Source: Phycobacter azelaicus (GTDB lineage: Bacteria > Pseudomonadota > Alphaproteobacteria > Rhodobacterales > Rhodobacteraceae). Taken from it: a DNA stretch of 64,000 bases. The DNA is taken from NCBI RefSeq assembly GCF_014884385.1, contig NZ_WKFH01000003.1, positions 620,001 through 684,000 of the forward strand. Direction: 5' to 3'. The notes beneath the pieces were generated by a model. That model made no database searches. It was given only the letters and a program-made list of their open reading frames with translations, and was not told the origin of the DNA. The translations under genes were made by a program, and so were the position numbers. This document shows positions 8,246 through 16,758 of the stretch, one piece after another; position 1 is the first letter of the stretch, and each line of letters opens with the position of its first letter.

Positions 8246-10093
8246 ATGAGCGACACTCCCACCCTCGATCCCGCAACCGGATCTGGCACGGTCCCGACTG
8301 ACAGCCCAGCAGATGCCAATCAGGGGCAGTACCAAGTTCTCGCCCGAAAGTACCGCCCCGAGACCTTTGCAGATCTCGTCGGTCAGGACGCCATGGTGCG
8401 CACGCTGAAGAACGCCTTTGCGGCCAATCGCATCGCACAGGCCTTTATCATGACGGGGATCCGGGGCACCGGGAAAACCACGACGGCACGGATCATCGCC
8501 AAGGGCATGAACTGCATCGGAGCCGACGGCACTGGAGGCCCCACAACCGAGCCCTGCGGTGTTTGCGAACACTGCAAGGCGATCATGGAGGGGCGCCATG
8601 TGGACGTGATGGAGATGGACGCCGCCAGCCGCACCGGCGTCGGTGACATCCGCGAGATCATCGATTCGGTCCAGTACCGCGCCGCCTCGGCTCGCTACAA
8701 GATCTACATCATCGACGAAGTTCACATGCTGTCGACCAGCGCTTTCAACGCGCTTCTGAAAACACTTGAGGAACCCCCGGCGCATGTGAAGTTCATCTTC
8801 GCCACCACCGAGATCCGCAAGGTGCCGGTAACGGTGCTGTCGCGCTGCCAGCGCTTTGATCTGCGCCGCATTGAGCCTGAGGTGATGATCGCGCTCCTGC
8901 GCAAGATCGCCACCTCCGAAGGCGCCGAAATTGCCGAGGACGCGCTGGCGCTGATCACCCGCGCCGCCGAAGGCTCGGCCCGCGATGCGACCTCGCTGCT
9001 GGATCAGGCAATCTCCCATGGCGCGGGAGAGACCACCGCCGATCAGGTCCGCGCCATGCTGGGTCTTGCCGACCGGGGGCGGGTCTTGGACCTGATGGAC
9101 ATGATCCTGCGCGGCGATGCGGCTGCGGCACTCACCGAACTCAGCGGGCAATATGCTGAAGGCGCAGATCCCCTCGCCGTGCTGCGCGATCTGGCAGAGA
9201 TCACCCATTGGGTCTCGGTCGTGAAAATCACGCCCGATGCCGCGGAAGATCCGACCATCAGCCCCGATGAGCGCGCCCGTGGGCAGCAGATGGCCGAGGC
9301 CCTGCCGATGCGCGTTCTGACCCGCATGTGGCAGATGCTATTGAAAGCGCTCGAAGAGGTCGCCGCCGCACCCAATGCAATGATGGCCGCAGAAATGGCA
9401 GTCATCCGCCTCACCCATGTGGCCGACCTGCCCAGCCCCGAAGAGCTGATCCGCAAGCTGCAAGACATGCCGCCCCCGCCCCCCGGTGGAGGTGGAGGGA
9501 TGCCCATGCACAGCATGGGCGCGCCTGCGGCGAGCGGGGGAGGCGGGGCCTCGGCCCCGCCGCAAGGCGCACCGTCTGGAGGCCCCTCCGGCGGCATGAC
9601 CATGTCGCATGGCCAGGGGCAGGTCGCCGCGCTGGCTCCCGCCGCGCAAAGCGCCCTCACCCGCTATCCAAGCTTCGAACACGTGGTGGAACTGATCCGC
9701 ACCAACCGCGACGTGAAATTGCTGGTCGAGGTGGAAACCGGCGTGCGCCTGGTCTCCTACCAGCCGGGCCGGATCGAGTTCACACCACACGCCAATGCCC
9801 CTCATGATCTCGCGGCCCGCCTCGGCACCGCCCTGCAGAACTGGACCGGCAACCGCTGGGTCGTGACCATCGCCCCCGATGGCGAAGCCCCGACCATTGC
9901 CGAGGTGCGCGATGCCGCCGAAAACGCCCTGCGCGAAAAGGCCTCAGAACACCCGATGGTGCAGGCGGTATTGGACAGCTTCCCCAAGGCCAAGATCACC
10001 CGCATCCGCACTGCCGAGGAACTGGCTGCCGAGGTGCAGGCGGAGGCCCTGCCCGAGGTGGAGGACGAATGGGATCCGTTCGAAGAAGAATAG
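8246..10093 (+). CDS. dnaX: DNA polymerase III subunits gamma and tau
   Basis: Clamp-loader ATPase of 615 residues. The AAA+ domain shows Walker A (GIRGTGKTTTA), the zinc module (CGVCEHC plus an upstream Cys), Walker B with IYIIDEVHMLS, and the sensor/arginine-finger region VTVLSRCQRFDLRR. A Pro/Gly-rich linker (about residues 410-460, including PPPPPGGGGG) leads to the tau C-terminal domain that contacts the polymerase alpha subunit. The start at 8246 is chosen because the extra upstream codons are not conserved-looking. It heads the usual dnaX-ybaB-recR array, here with one membrane-protein gene inserted after dnaX. Confidence 0.97.
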   Translation: MSDTPTLDPATGSGTVPTDSPADANQGQYQVLARKYRPETFADLVGQDAMVRTLKNAFAANRIAQAFIMTGIRGTGKTTTARIIAKGMNCIGADGTGGPTTEPCGVCEHCKAIMEGRHVDVMEMDAASRTGVGDIREIIDSVQYRAASARYKIYIIDEVHMLSTSAFNALLKTLEEPPAHVKFIFATTEIRKVPVTVLSRCQRFDLRRIEPEVMIALLRKIATSEGAEIAEDALALITRAAEGSARDATSLLDQAISHGAGETTADQVRAMLGLADRGRVLDLMDMILRGDAAAALTELSGQYAEGADPLAVLRDLAEITHWVSVVKITPDAAEDPTISPDERARGQQMAEALPMRVLTRMWQMLLKALEEVAAAPNAMMAAEMAVIRLTHVADLPSPEELIRKLQDMPPPPPGGGGGMPMHSMGAPAASGGGGASAPPQGAPSGGPSGGMTMSHGQGQVAALAPAAQSALTRYPSFEHVVELIRTNRDVKLLVEVETGVRLVSYQPGRIEFTPHANAPHDLAARLGTALQNWTGNRWVVTIAPDGEAPTIAEVRDAAENALREKASEHPMVQAVLDSFPKAKITRIRTAEELAAEVQAEALPEVEDEWDPFEEE

Positions 10094-10485
10094 GATCCGT
10101 TCTCATCGGCGTTTCTGCATTTTGCCCGGCGAGTGCTTGGGCAGAGGTTTGCGACAAAGAACGTCCCTCCTGGGATCCCGCATCTGGGCCTGCCACGGCT
10201 CTGGACGAGTTGATAGGTCTGTCCACACTACCGATCACCATCGCCCTCTTCGCTCTGGCGATTTTTGCCCTGATATCGCGATCGCGCTTCCTGAAGGCCT
10301 TGAGCGGATTTTTGTGGGGCGGCCTGGCGTTGATCGTTTCGTTGGACGCCTATGGCCCCATTGTTGACGATGTGCGGTATTACGCCATCAAAGAAGGCTG
10401 CATCGGCCCGCCGCACTTGTTCATTGCGCTCGCAATTGCGATATGTGCCGTGATGACTTACGGCGCGCTGCGCCCCCGCACTTAG
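10069..10485 (+). CDS. Small membrane protein of unknown function between dnaX and ybaB
   Basis: A 138-residue protein with an N-terminal signal-like segment (VLIGVSAFCPASAWA) and three hydrophobic stretches (about residues 50-70, 78-96 and 115-133). The start overlaps the last 25 bases of dnaX in another frame, and no better start exists downstream. A 10-bp sequence, GGATCCGTTC, is repeated at 10072 and 10093 across the dnaX stop, so the N-terminus carries a duplicated GSVR/GSVL. I do not recognise the family. Position and spacing suggest co-transcription with dnaX and ybaB. Confidence 0.65.
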   Translation: MGSVRRRIGSVLIGVSAFCPASAWAEVCDKERPSWDPASGPATALDELIGLSTLPITIALFALAIFALISRSRFLKALSGFLWGGLALIVSLDAYGPIVDDVRYYAIKEGCIGPPHLFIALAIAICAVMTYGALRPRT

Positions 10486-10495
10486 GAGAACACAG

Positions 10496-10840
10496 ATGCT
10501 CAAAGGCCTCGGCGGTCTTGGCGATATGGCCAAGATGATGAAATCGGCTCAGGAACTGCAAACCAAAATGGCGCAGATGCAGGAAGACCTGCACAATGTC
10601 ATGGTCACCGGCGAAGCGGGCGCGGGCCTCGTGAAAGCCACCGCCTCGGCCAAGGGTGACCTCAAGGCGCTGGATATCGACCCGTCGATCTTCAATGGCG
10701 ATGACAAGGAAATGGTCGAAGATCTGATCCTCGCTGCCATCAAGGACGCCCAGTCCAAGGCGGCTGAAAAGGCGCAGGAAGAGATGACCAAGCTGACCGA
10801 AAGCATGGGCCTGCCCAAGGACATCAAGCTGCCGTTCTGA
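10496..10840 (+). CDS. YbaB/EbfC family nucleoid-associated protein
   Basis: A 114-residue DNA-binding protein that forms tweezer-like dimers and coats DNA. The N-terminal helix is rich in Met, Lys and Gln (MAKMMKSAQELQTKMAQMQE), followed by the conserved beta-sheet segment VTGEAGAGLVKATASAKGDL and KALDIDPSI, then a C-terminal helix. AGGAGA precedes the start. Its position between dnaX and recR is the classical bacterial order, and it is followed by a strong terminator. Confidence 0.95.
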   Translation: MLKGLGGLGDMAKMMKSAQELQTKMAQMQEDLHNVMVTGEAGAGLVKATASAKGDLKALDIDPSIFNGDDKEMVEDLILAAIKDAQSKAAEKAQEEMTKLTESMGLPKDIKLPF

Positions 10841-10862
10841 GGGTCGCTTCCTGGGACAAAGG

Positions 10863-10887
10863 CAAGGCGGCTTCGGCCGCCTTTTCC
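10863..10887 (+). terminator. Intrinsic terminator after ybaB
   Basis: AAGGCGGC-TTCG-GCCGCCTT forms a stem with a UUCG tetraloop, followed by TTTCC. It separates dnaX-ybaB from recR. Confidence 0.85.
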
Positions 10888-10996
10888 ATGCCTGCCTTCC
10901 ACCAGCAGACAAAAGCCGAACATCCACCGCCCCTCCCCTTGCCTTTTCCCCGCGCGATGCGCCTATATGGGCTGAAACCGCGAAGGCCGCACCCGA

Positions 10997-11599
10997 ATGC
11001 AAGACCGCTCCACCAGCGATATCGAAAACCTGATCGACCTGATGGCGAAACTGCCCGGCATGGGGCCACGCTCGGCCCGCCGCGCGGTGCTGCATCTGGT
11101 GCGCAAGCGGGGCCTCTTGCTGACGCCCCTGTCGGACGCGATGAGCCGCGTTGCCACCACCGCCCGCGAATGCCTGAACTGCGGCAATGTCGGCACCAAG
11201 GACATCTGCGACATCTGCGAGGATGAGACCCGCGCCAACGGAGAGCTCTGCGTCGTCGAAAGCGTCTCTGACCTTTGGGCGATGGAGCGAGCGGGCGTCT
11301 TCAAGGGCCGTTACCACGTCCTTGGCGGCACGCTTTCAGCGCTAGACGCCATAGGCCCCGAGGACCTGCGCATTCCGCGCCTTGTGGATCGTGTCGGCAG
11401 CGAGTCCGTCAGCGAGGTGATCCTAGCCCTGAACGCCACCATCGACGGGCAGACCACCGCCCATTACATCGCCGATCAGCTGAATGGCCAGGTCAGGCTC
11501 ACATCGCTGGCGCAGGGCGTGCCCATTGGCGGAGAGCTGGATTACCTTGACGATGGCACCATCAGCGCCGCCCTGAAGGCCCGCAAGGAGCTATCGTAA
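10997..11599 (+). CDS. recR: Recombination mediator RecR
   Basis: A 200-residue RecR, which with RecO/RecF loads RecA onto gapped DNA. The N-terminal helix-hairpin-helix region ([20 protein letters not shown]), the four-Cys zinc finger ([16 protein letters not shown]) and the Toprim domain ([19 protein letters not shown], then [12 protein letters not shown]) are all present. The length is standard. Confidence 0.97.
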   Translation: MQDRSTSDIENLIDLMAKLPGMGPRSARRAVLHLVRKRGLLLTPLSDAMSRVATTARECLNCGNVGTKDICDICEDETRANGELCVVESVSDLWAMERAGVFKGRYHVLGGTLSALDAIGPEDLRIPRLVDRVGSESVSEVILALNATIDGQTTAHYIADQLNGQVRLTSLAQGVPIGGELDYLDDGTISAALKARKELS

Positions 11600-11610
11600 A
11601 GGCAAACCCC

Positions 11611-12042
11611 ATGCCCAAGGCCCTGACACGCCCTGTCCTGATTGCCGCGACCCTCTATTTCGCAGGCGTCTTCGCCTGTGGCTTTGTCCTTGGCACCATC
11701 CGGATCCTTATCCTGCTACCGCGCATGGAAGAGATCTGGGCGCTGCTGCTGGAACTGCCAGTGATCCTGACGCTCAGCTGGCTGATCGCAGGGCGGATCA
11801 CCAAGGCACGCCCCAGCCTTGCCACGCTGTACGCGCGCCTTGGAACGGGGGGCTGGGCCTTTCTGCTGCTGATGCTGGTCGAATACCTGCTGGCCACTAC
11901 GGCCATGGGCCTATCTGGCGCCGAGTTCTTTGCCCGCTGGACAACCCTTGAAGGTGCCTTGGGACTTGCAGGGCAGATCCTTTTTGCCCTGCTCCCGGCA
12001 CTCCGCCTGCTGACCGAGCCGCGACACTCAGGTCAGCTATAG
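11611..12042 (+). CDS. Four-helix membrane protein of unknown function
   Basis: A 143-residue protein that is almost entirely membrane-spanning: four hydrophobic segments at about residues 8-30, 42-62, 80-97 and 112-133. It follows recR by 11 bases on the same strand and its 3' end overlaps the convergent threonine aldolase by 10 bases. No motif identifies a function. Confidence 0.7.
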   Translation: MPKALTRPVLIAATLYFAGVFACGFVLGTIRILILLPRMEEIWALLLELPVILTLSWLIAGRITKARPSLATLYARLGTGGWAFLLLMLVEYLLATTAMGLSGAEFFARWTTLEGALGLAGQILFALLPALRLLTEPRHSGQL

Positions 12043-13085
12043 TAGCTTTCGAAGGCTTTGATAGCGGCTGAAAGACCCTCATCTCTGACATCCTTGTGCA
12101 GGACCAGCCGGATCGGCCCGTTTTCCCCTGCCCCGATGACAACCCCCGCCTTGGCCAGATGCGCTTGCAGGGCCGCATTGCCGCCCTCGGTCGGAGTGAA
12201 GAACACCATATTGGTGGACTGGACGACCTCTCCGGCGCCAAGGGCGCGCAGGGCCTTGGCAAGGACTTCGGCGCGGGCGTGATCTTCTGTAAGGCGGTCC
12301 ACGTTGTGTTCCAGCGCCCAAAGTCCGGCCGCGGCGAGCACACCCGACTGCCGCATGCCCCCGCCCAGCATCTTGCGCCAGCGCCGAGCACGCGCGATGA
12401 GGTCAGAAGGGCCAACCAGAACCGAGCCGACCGGGGCACCAAGCCCTTTGGACAGGCAGATCGACAGCGTATCGAACATCACCGCAAGATGCGGCCCAGA
12501 GCATCCCAGCGCCCCGACGGCATTGAAGAACCGTGCCCCGTCCAGATGTAGCGACAGACCTGCCGCCCGCCCGGCGTCGGTCATCGCGCGCACATCGGCC
12601 AATGGAATGGCCTGCCCGTTGTGAGTGTTCTCCAGAGACAGAAGGCGGCTCACTGGCATGTGGGAGTCGTCGGGTTTCACGGCAGATGTGATGGCATCCG
12701 GGCTCAGCGTCCCGCCGGGCTGCACCGGCAGCGGGTCCAGCGCAATGCCGCCAAGGACAGACGCGCCCGCTGCCTCATATTTGAACACATGATAGTCGCG
12801 TCCGGTGATGATCTCCTCGCCGCGTCCACAATGGGCCAAAAGCGCCGCGAGGTTGCTTTGGGTGCCGGTCGGAAGGAACAACCCTGCCTCTTTGCCAAGG
12901 CGCTCGGCCAGGGTGGCCTCAAGCCGGTTGACCTGCGGGTCTTCGCCATAGACGTCATCGCCCACTTCGGCCGAGGCCATCGCCTGGCGCATGGCTTCAT
13001 CCGGTCTGGTCACGGTATCACTGCGCAAATCGCAGATCACACCGACATCGGCACGGTCTTGGCTCATCCCTGCATATTGGTTCAT
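12033..13085 (-). CDS. ltaE: Low-specificity L-threonine aldolase
   Basis: A PLP enzyme that splits L-threonine or allo-threonine into glycine and acetaldehyde. The 350-residue protein has the beta-eliminating lyase fold: DLRSDTVTRPDEAMR at the start, VGDDVYGEDP, FLPTGTQSNL, the substrate/PLP segment LHLDGARFFN, and the PLP lysine in LSICLSKGLGAPVGS. The start at 13085 has GGGAG upstream and gives the usual length; the longer ORF starting at 13133 adds an unlikely leader. Confidence 0.94.
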   Translation of the reverse strand: MNQYAGMSQDRADVGVICDLRSDTVTRPDEAMRQAMASAEVGDDVYGEDPQVNRLEATLAERLGKEAGLFLPTGTQSNLAALLAHCGRGEEIITGRDYHVFKYEAAGASVLGGIALDPLPVQPGGTLSPDAITSAVKPDDSHMPVSRLLSLENTHNGQAIPLADVRAMTDAGRAAGLSLHLDGARFFNAVGALGCSGPHLAVMFDTLSICLSKGLGAPVGSVLVGPSDLIARARRWRKMLGGGMRQSGVLAAAGLWALEHNVDRLTEDHARAEVLAKALRALGAGEVVQSTNMVFFTPTEGGNAALQAHLAKAGVVIGAGENGPIRLVLHKDVRDEGLSAAIKAFESYYS

Positions 13086-13269
13086 TGCATTTGCTCCCTC
13101 GGGGTTTGCGGCCACGCTAGCGACAAGAGGCATGGTAGAAAACCCCGAAGTCCATCGGCGGCCGGTCCTGTCATGAAAGGCCGCTTTCGCAAGTGACCCA
13201 ACGGCCGAATTGACAGCATCCCTGCACCGGCGATTGACTGATCACCGGGGAGCAAAGGGAGGACGGCTG

Positions 13270-15042
13270 GTGACAGTCATCAAGGCAGAAAGCGCCGCAA
13301 TCGTGGCAGAAGTGCATGTCGAAACCGGACAAAAGGTGCCCGAGGGCGCGGTTCTTCTGGCTACCGAATTGATGAAGATGCGGCACGAAATCCGCGCACC
13401 GCACCCGGGTATCATCAGCGCGGTGCACGTCAAACCGGGCGATGAGTTGCAGGGCGGCGTCCCCTTGATCACCCTTGAGCCTGCCGAAGTTGCGGTTGAA
13501 ACGGCGGCCTGCGAAGAGGCTGATCGACCGGATATGGCGGAATATGCTGCACGGATGGCCCTGCTCGACGATGCGGCGCGCGCAGAGGCCGTCGCCAAGA
13601 GGCACGCTCAGGGCTATCGCACGGCGCGCGAGAATATCGAGGATCTGTTCGATCAGGGCAGTTTTACCGAATACGGCGCACTGGCCATCGCAGCCCAGCG
13701 CGGCAGGCGCGACCTTGATGACCTGCAGGCCCGCACCCAGGGCGACGGTATCATCTGCGGCATCGGCACGGTGGCCGGGCGCAGGGTGGCGGCCATGGCA
13801 GTTGACTATATGGTGCTGGCGGGCACCCAAGGCTTCAACCACCATCGCAAGATGGACCGGTTGATCGAGGTCGCGGGCCGCGACCAACTGCCCATCGTCC
13901 TCTTTGCCGAAGGCGGCGGAGGTCGGCCCAACGACAGCGATGCGGCGCTGATCATGGCGGGCTGGCTCAATGTCACCTCCTTTCGCCATTTTGCGGCCTA
14001 CAAGGGACCGAAGATCGGAATCGTTGCGGGCTATTGCTTTGCCGGGAACGCGGCCCTCTTTGGCGTTTGCGATCTGCGCATTGCGACCAAGAACAGCTGG
14101 ATCGGCATGGGTGGCCCCGCGATGATCGAAGGCGGAGGCCTTGGAACTGTTGCACCAAAGGACATCGGTCCGAGCGATATCCAGGTTGAAACCGGGCTGA
14201 TCGATTTCCTGACAGGGGATGAGGCAGAGGCGGTCGCAGCCGCAAAGCAGCTGTTGACCCTTTCAAAAGATGCACCTCCCCCCGAAAACGCAATACGCCC
14301 GGAGCTCCGCAGCATGGTGCCTGTGAACAGAACCCGCGCCTATGACATGCGGCATGCGATCGATGGCATCGTTGACGCGGGCAGTTTCCAGGAGCTGCGC
14401 CGTGGCTTTGGCGTCGGCATGATCACCGGCTTTGCCCGCCTGCACGGGCGCGCCATAGGCATCGCGGCCAACAATCCGCTGCATCTTGGCGGTGCAATCG
14501 ATGCCAGTGCCGGGGACAAGGGCGCGCGGTTCCTGCAGCTTTGCGATGCCTGGGGCCTGCCGGTGGTGACCTTGTGTGGCACGCCCGGTTTCATGGTTGG
14601 CCCCGAGGTCGAGAAGACCGGTCAGGTCGCGCATGTCTCGCGGCTGTTCCTGGCTGGAGCACATTTCAGCCAGCCGCTGGTGACGCTGATCCTGCGCAAG
14701 GCCTATGGGCTGGGCGCCATGGCCATGGCCGGTGGTGGCCTAGACCGTCCGCATTTCTGCTGTGCCTGGCCCACCGGAGAGATCGGTGCCATGGGTTTGG
14801 AAGGCGCGGTCAAGCTGGGCCATCGGGACCATCTTGCCGCGATCAGCGATCCGCAGAAACGGGAGGCGGAGTATCAACGGCTGGTCGATGAGCTCTATGA
14901 GCGCGGCAAAGCCCTGAATGCAGCCAGCCTTCTGGAGTTCGACGCGGTTATCGATCCTGCAAAAACACGGGACGTTCTGCATCGGGCTCTGGCCAGCGCC
15001 GGGCCTGCATCACCCGGCCCCCGCTATGCAGACGCTTGGTGA
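13270..15042 (+). CDS. Acyl-CoA carboxylase: biotinyl domain fused to a carboxyltransferase
   Basis: A 590-residue protein with an N-terminal biotinyl/lipoyl-type domain (about residues 1-75) followed by a complete two-part carboxyltransferase domain of the propionyl/methylcrotonyl-CoA type (GIGTVAGRRVAAMAVDYMVL, IVLFAEGGGGRPND, GMGGPAMIEGGGLG, then GTPGFMVGPEVEKTG). The biotin site reads ELMKM rather than EAMKM, so whether it is biotinylated is open. No biotin carboxylase domain is present, so a separate subunit must supply carboxybiotin. GTG at 13270 is chosen as the start because AAGGGAGG lies eight bases upstream. The acyl-CoA substrate is not predictable here. Confidence 0.85.
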   Translation: MTVIKAESAAIVAEVHVETGQKVPEGAVLLATELMKMRHEIRAPHPGIISAVHVKPGDELQGGVPLITLEPAEVAVETAACEEADRPDMAEYAARMALLDDAARAEAVAKRHAQGYRTARENIEDLFDQGSFTEYGALAIAAQRGRRDLDDLQARTQGDGIICGIGTVAGRRVAAMAVDYMVLAGTQGFNHHRKMDRLIEVAGRDQLPIVLFAEGGGGRPNDSDAALIMAGWLNVTSFRHFAAYKGPKIGIVAGYCFAGNAALFGVCDLRIATKNSWIGMGGPAMIEGGGLGTVAPKDIGPSDIQVETGLIDFLTGDEAEAVAAAKQLLTLSKDAPPPENAIRPELRSMVPVNRTRAYDMRHAIDGIVDAGSFQELRRGFGVGMITGFARLHGRAIGIAANNPLHLGGAIDASAGDKGARFLQLCDAWGLPVVTLCGTPGFMVGPEVEKTGQVAHVSRLFLAGAHFSQPLVTLILRKAYGLGAMAMAGGGLDRPHFCCAWPTGEIGAMGLEGAVKLGHRDHLAAISDPQKREAEYQRLVDELYERGKALNAASLLEFDAVIDPAKTRDVLHRALASAGPASPGPRYADAW

Positions 15043-15047
15043 ACGCA

Positions 15048-15083
15048 GAAAAAGAAAAGAGCCATGCCCAACGGACATGGCTC
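15048..15083 (-). terminator. Terminator of trcR
   Basis: GAGCCATG pairs with CATGGCTC over a nine-base loop at 15059-15083. On the minus strand the stem is followed by TTTTCTTTTT. It lies 27 bases beyond the trcR stop, in the convergent gap with the carboxylase. Confidence 0.85.
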
Positions 15084-15109
15084 AATAATTTCGAACCGAC
15101 GCCGCGAGT

Positions 15110-15883
15110 TCAGAAGCGGGGATCAATCCCGTCCTCGTCTTCTTCATCGTCATCGTTGCCTGCAGGCAGGTTGAAGAAACTGTCCGCATCGCGCACAGGT
15201 TCTTCGGCATCACTGCTCTCGTCGGAGCCACCACCCAGGGTAAAGGTTTCCAGACCTTCGATCGCGCTCGGGATCTTGGGCTCTGTATCCATTTCCAGAG
15301 ATTGCTCGGTAGAGACAAGTTTACGGCGCTCATCATCGCTCATCACGCCGCCCTCGGCAGCGCGTTTGGCGGCGGCCTTCTGCACAGCGGCGTCCAATTC
15401 GGACTGCTTGCACAGCCCAAGGGCAACAGGGTCAATCGGCTGCATGTTGGCGATGTTCCAGTGTGTCCGCTCGCGGATCGACTGAATCGTTGGCTTGGTG
15501 GTGCCCACCAGCTTTGCGATCTGACCATCGGACAGCTCCGGGTGGAATTTCACCAACCACAGAATCGAGTTCGGACGATCCTGACGCTTGGACAGCGGAG
15601 TGTAGCGCGGGCCGCGGCGCTTTTCCTCGCCTGCGGCTGCCGGGTTGAACTTGAGCTTCAGCTTGTGCAGCGGATTGGCTTCGGCCTTGTCGATCTCATC
15701 CTGCGTCAGCTGGTTGTTCGCGACCGGGTCGAACCCTTTCACACCCGCAGCAACATCGCCGTCTGCAATGCCCTGGATCTCCAGCTCGTGCATGCCAACG
15801 AAATCGGCGATCTGCTTGAAGCTGATCGTGGTATTGTCCACCAGCCACACGGCGGTCGCCTTGGTCATCAACGGTTTTGCCAT
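15110..15883 (-). CDS. trcR: DUF1013 family cell-cycle transcriptional regulator TrcR
   Basis: A 257-residue protein of the alphaproteobacterial DUF1013 family, annotated in the family as the cell-cycle regulator TrcR. The N-terminal helix-turn-helix-like part reads TAVWLVDNTTISFKQIADFV and GMHELEIQGIADGDV. A second HTH-like block contains DGQIAKLVGTTKPTIQSIRE. The C-terminus is an acidic, low-complexity tail (NDDDEEDEDG). It is a single gene with its own terminator. The molecular role is taken from family knowledge and not from this sequence. Confidence 0.88.
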   Translation of the reverse strand: MAKPLMTKATAVWLVDNTTISFKQIADFVGMHELEIQGIADGDVAAGVKGFDPVANNQLTQDEIDKAEANPLHKLKLKFNPAAAGEEKRRGPRYTPLSKRQDRPNSILWLVKFHPELSDGQIAKLVGTTKPTIQSIRERTHWNIANMQPIDPVALGLCKQSELDAAVQKAAAKRAAEGGVMSDDERRKLVSTEQSLEMDTEPKIPSAIEGLETFTLGGGSDESSDAEEPVRDADSFFNLPAGNDDDEEDEDGIDPRF

Positions 15884-16036
15884 GCGCGTATCTCCTTAAA
15901 ACACGTTTTTCCCACGGGCCCACAGGTACATCTTTCCCGTCGCCTGAGATAGGCTGCCCCGAGGTCTGGGGCGGGTTTCCGTTGTCGGGGAACTTCAGTC
16001 CTGTATAGTCGCCTTGTTTTCATAAGGAAAGAGGCG

Positions 16037-16696
16037 ATGCGCAGGTTCTTGCTGGCAATTGCAACCTTGATTTTCGGGCTGAGTTCGATCCCCGCCGTGG
16101 CGGGCAGCAACCGGGCCAGGGAGATTTCGGGCGAGTTCGACTACTATGTCCTGAGCCTCAGCTGGTCGCCGAACTGGTGCGCGATCGAAGGCGACGCCAA
16201 AGGATCAGACCAATGCGACGACCGCCATGATCACGGCTGGACGCTGCATGGGCTCTGGCCGCAATACCACCTGGGCTGGCCAGATTTCTGCCGGACGGTT
16301 GAGGCGCCCCCCACCCGGCGCCAGACCGCAGAGATGGCCGATATCATGGGCAGCCCTGGCCTTGCCTGGCACCAGTGGAAGAAACACGGTAGCTGTTCGG
16401 GCCTAAACCCAGAGCAGTATTTCGCGATCTCGCGTGAGGCTTATGACCAGGTCACACGCCCCGCGATTTTCCGCAAACTCGATAAGACCGTGAAATTGCC
16501 CGCCTCGCTGGTGGAGGAGGCCTTTCTCAAGGAAAACCCGCAACTGAGCCGCGACAGCCTGACCATCACCTGCCGCGACGGCCACATTCAGGAAGCCCGC
16601 ATCTGCTTGTCGCGTAGCCTTGATCCGGTGCCCTGCGGCCGTGACGTGATCCGCGACTGCACGCTGAAGGATGCGCTCTTTGCCCCGGTTCGGTGA
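16037..16696 (+). CDS. Secreted ribonuclease T2 family enzyme
   Basis: An endoribonuclease of 219 residues, probably periplasmic. A signal peptide (FLLAIATLIFGLSSIPAVAG) is followed by the two catalytic segments of the T2 family: HGLWPQ at about residue 72 (CAS I) and WHQWKKHGSCSG at about residue 112 (CAS II), together holding the catalytic histidines. Cys residues are placed for disulphides. RNase T2 would scavenge phosphate or nucleotides from external RNA. Confidence 0.95.
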   Translation: MRRFLLAIATLIFGLSSIPAVAGSNRAREISGEFDYYVLSLSWSPNWCAIEGDAKGSDQCDDRHDHGWTLHGLWPQYHLGWPDFCRTVEAPPTRRQTAEMADIMGSPGLAWHQWKKHGSCSGLNPEQYFAISREAYDQVTRPAIFRKLDKTVKLPASLVEEAFLKENPQLSRDSLTITCRDGHIQEARICLSRSLDPVPCGRDVIRDCTLKDALFAPVR

Positions 16697-16758
16697 GATC
16701 ATAATATGAAGATGCGCCGCTGCCGTTCGATGACGGCGCACCTTGTCTTTCTGCCTTT

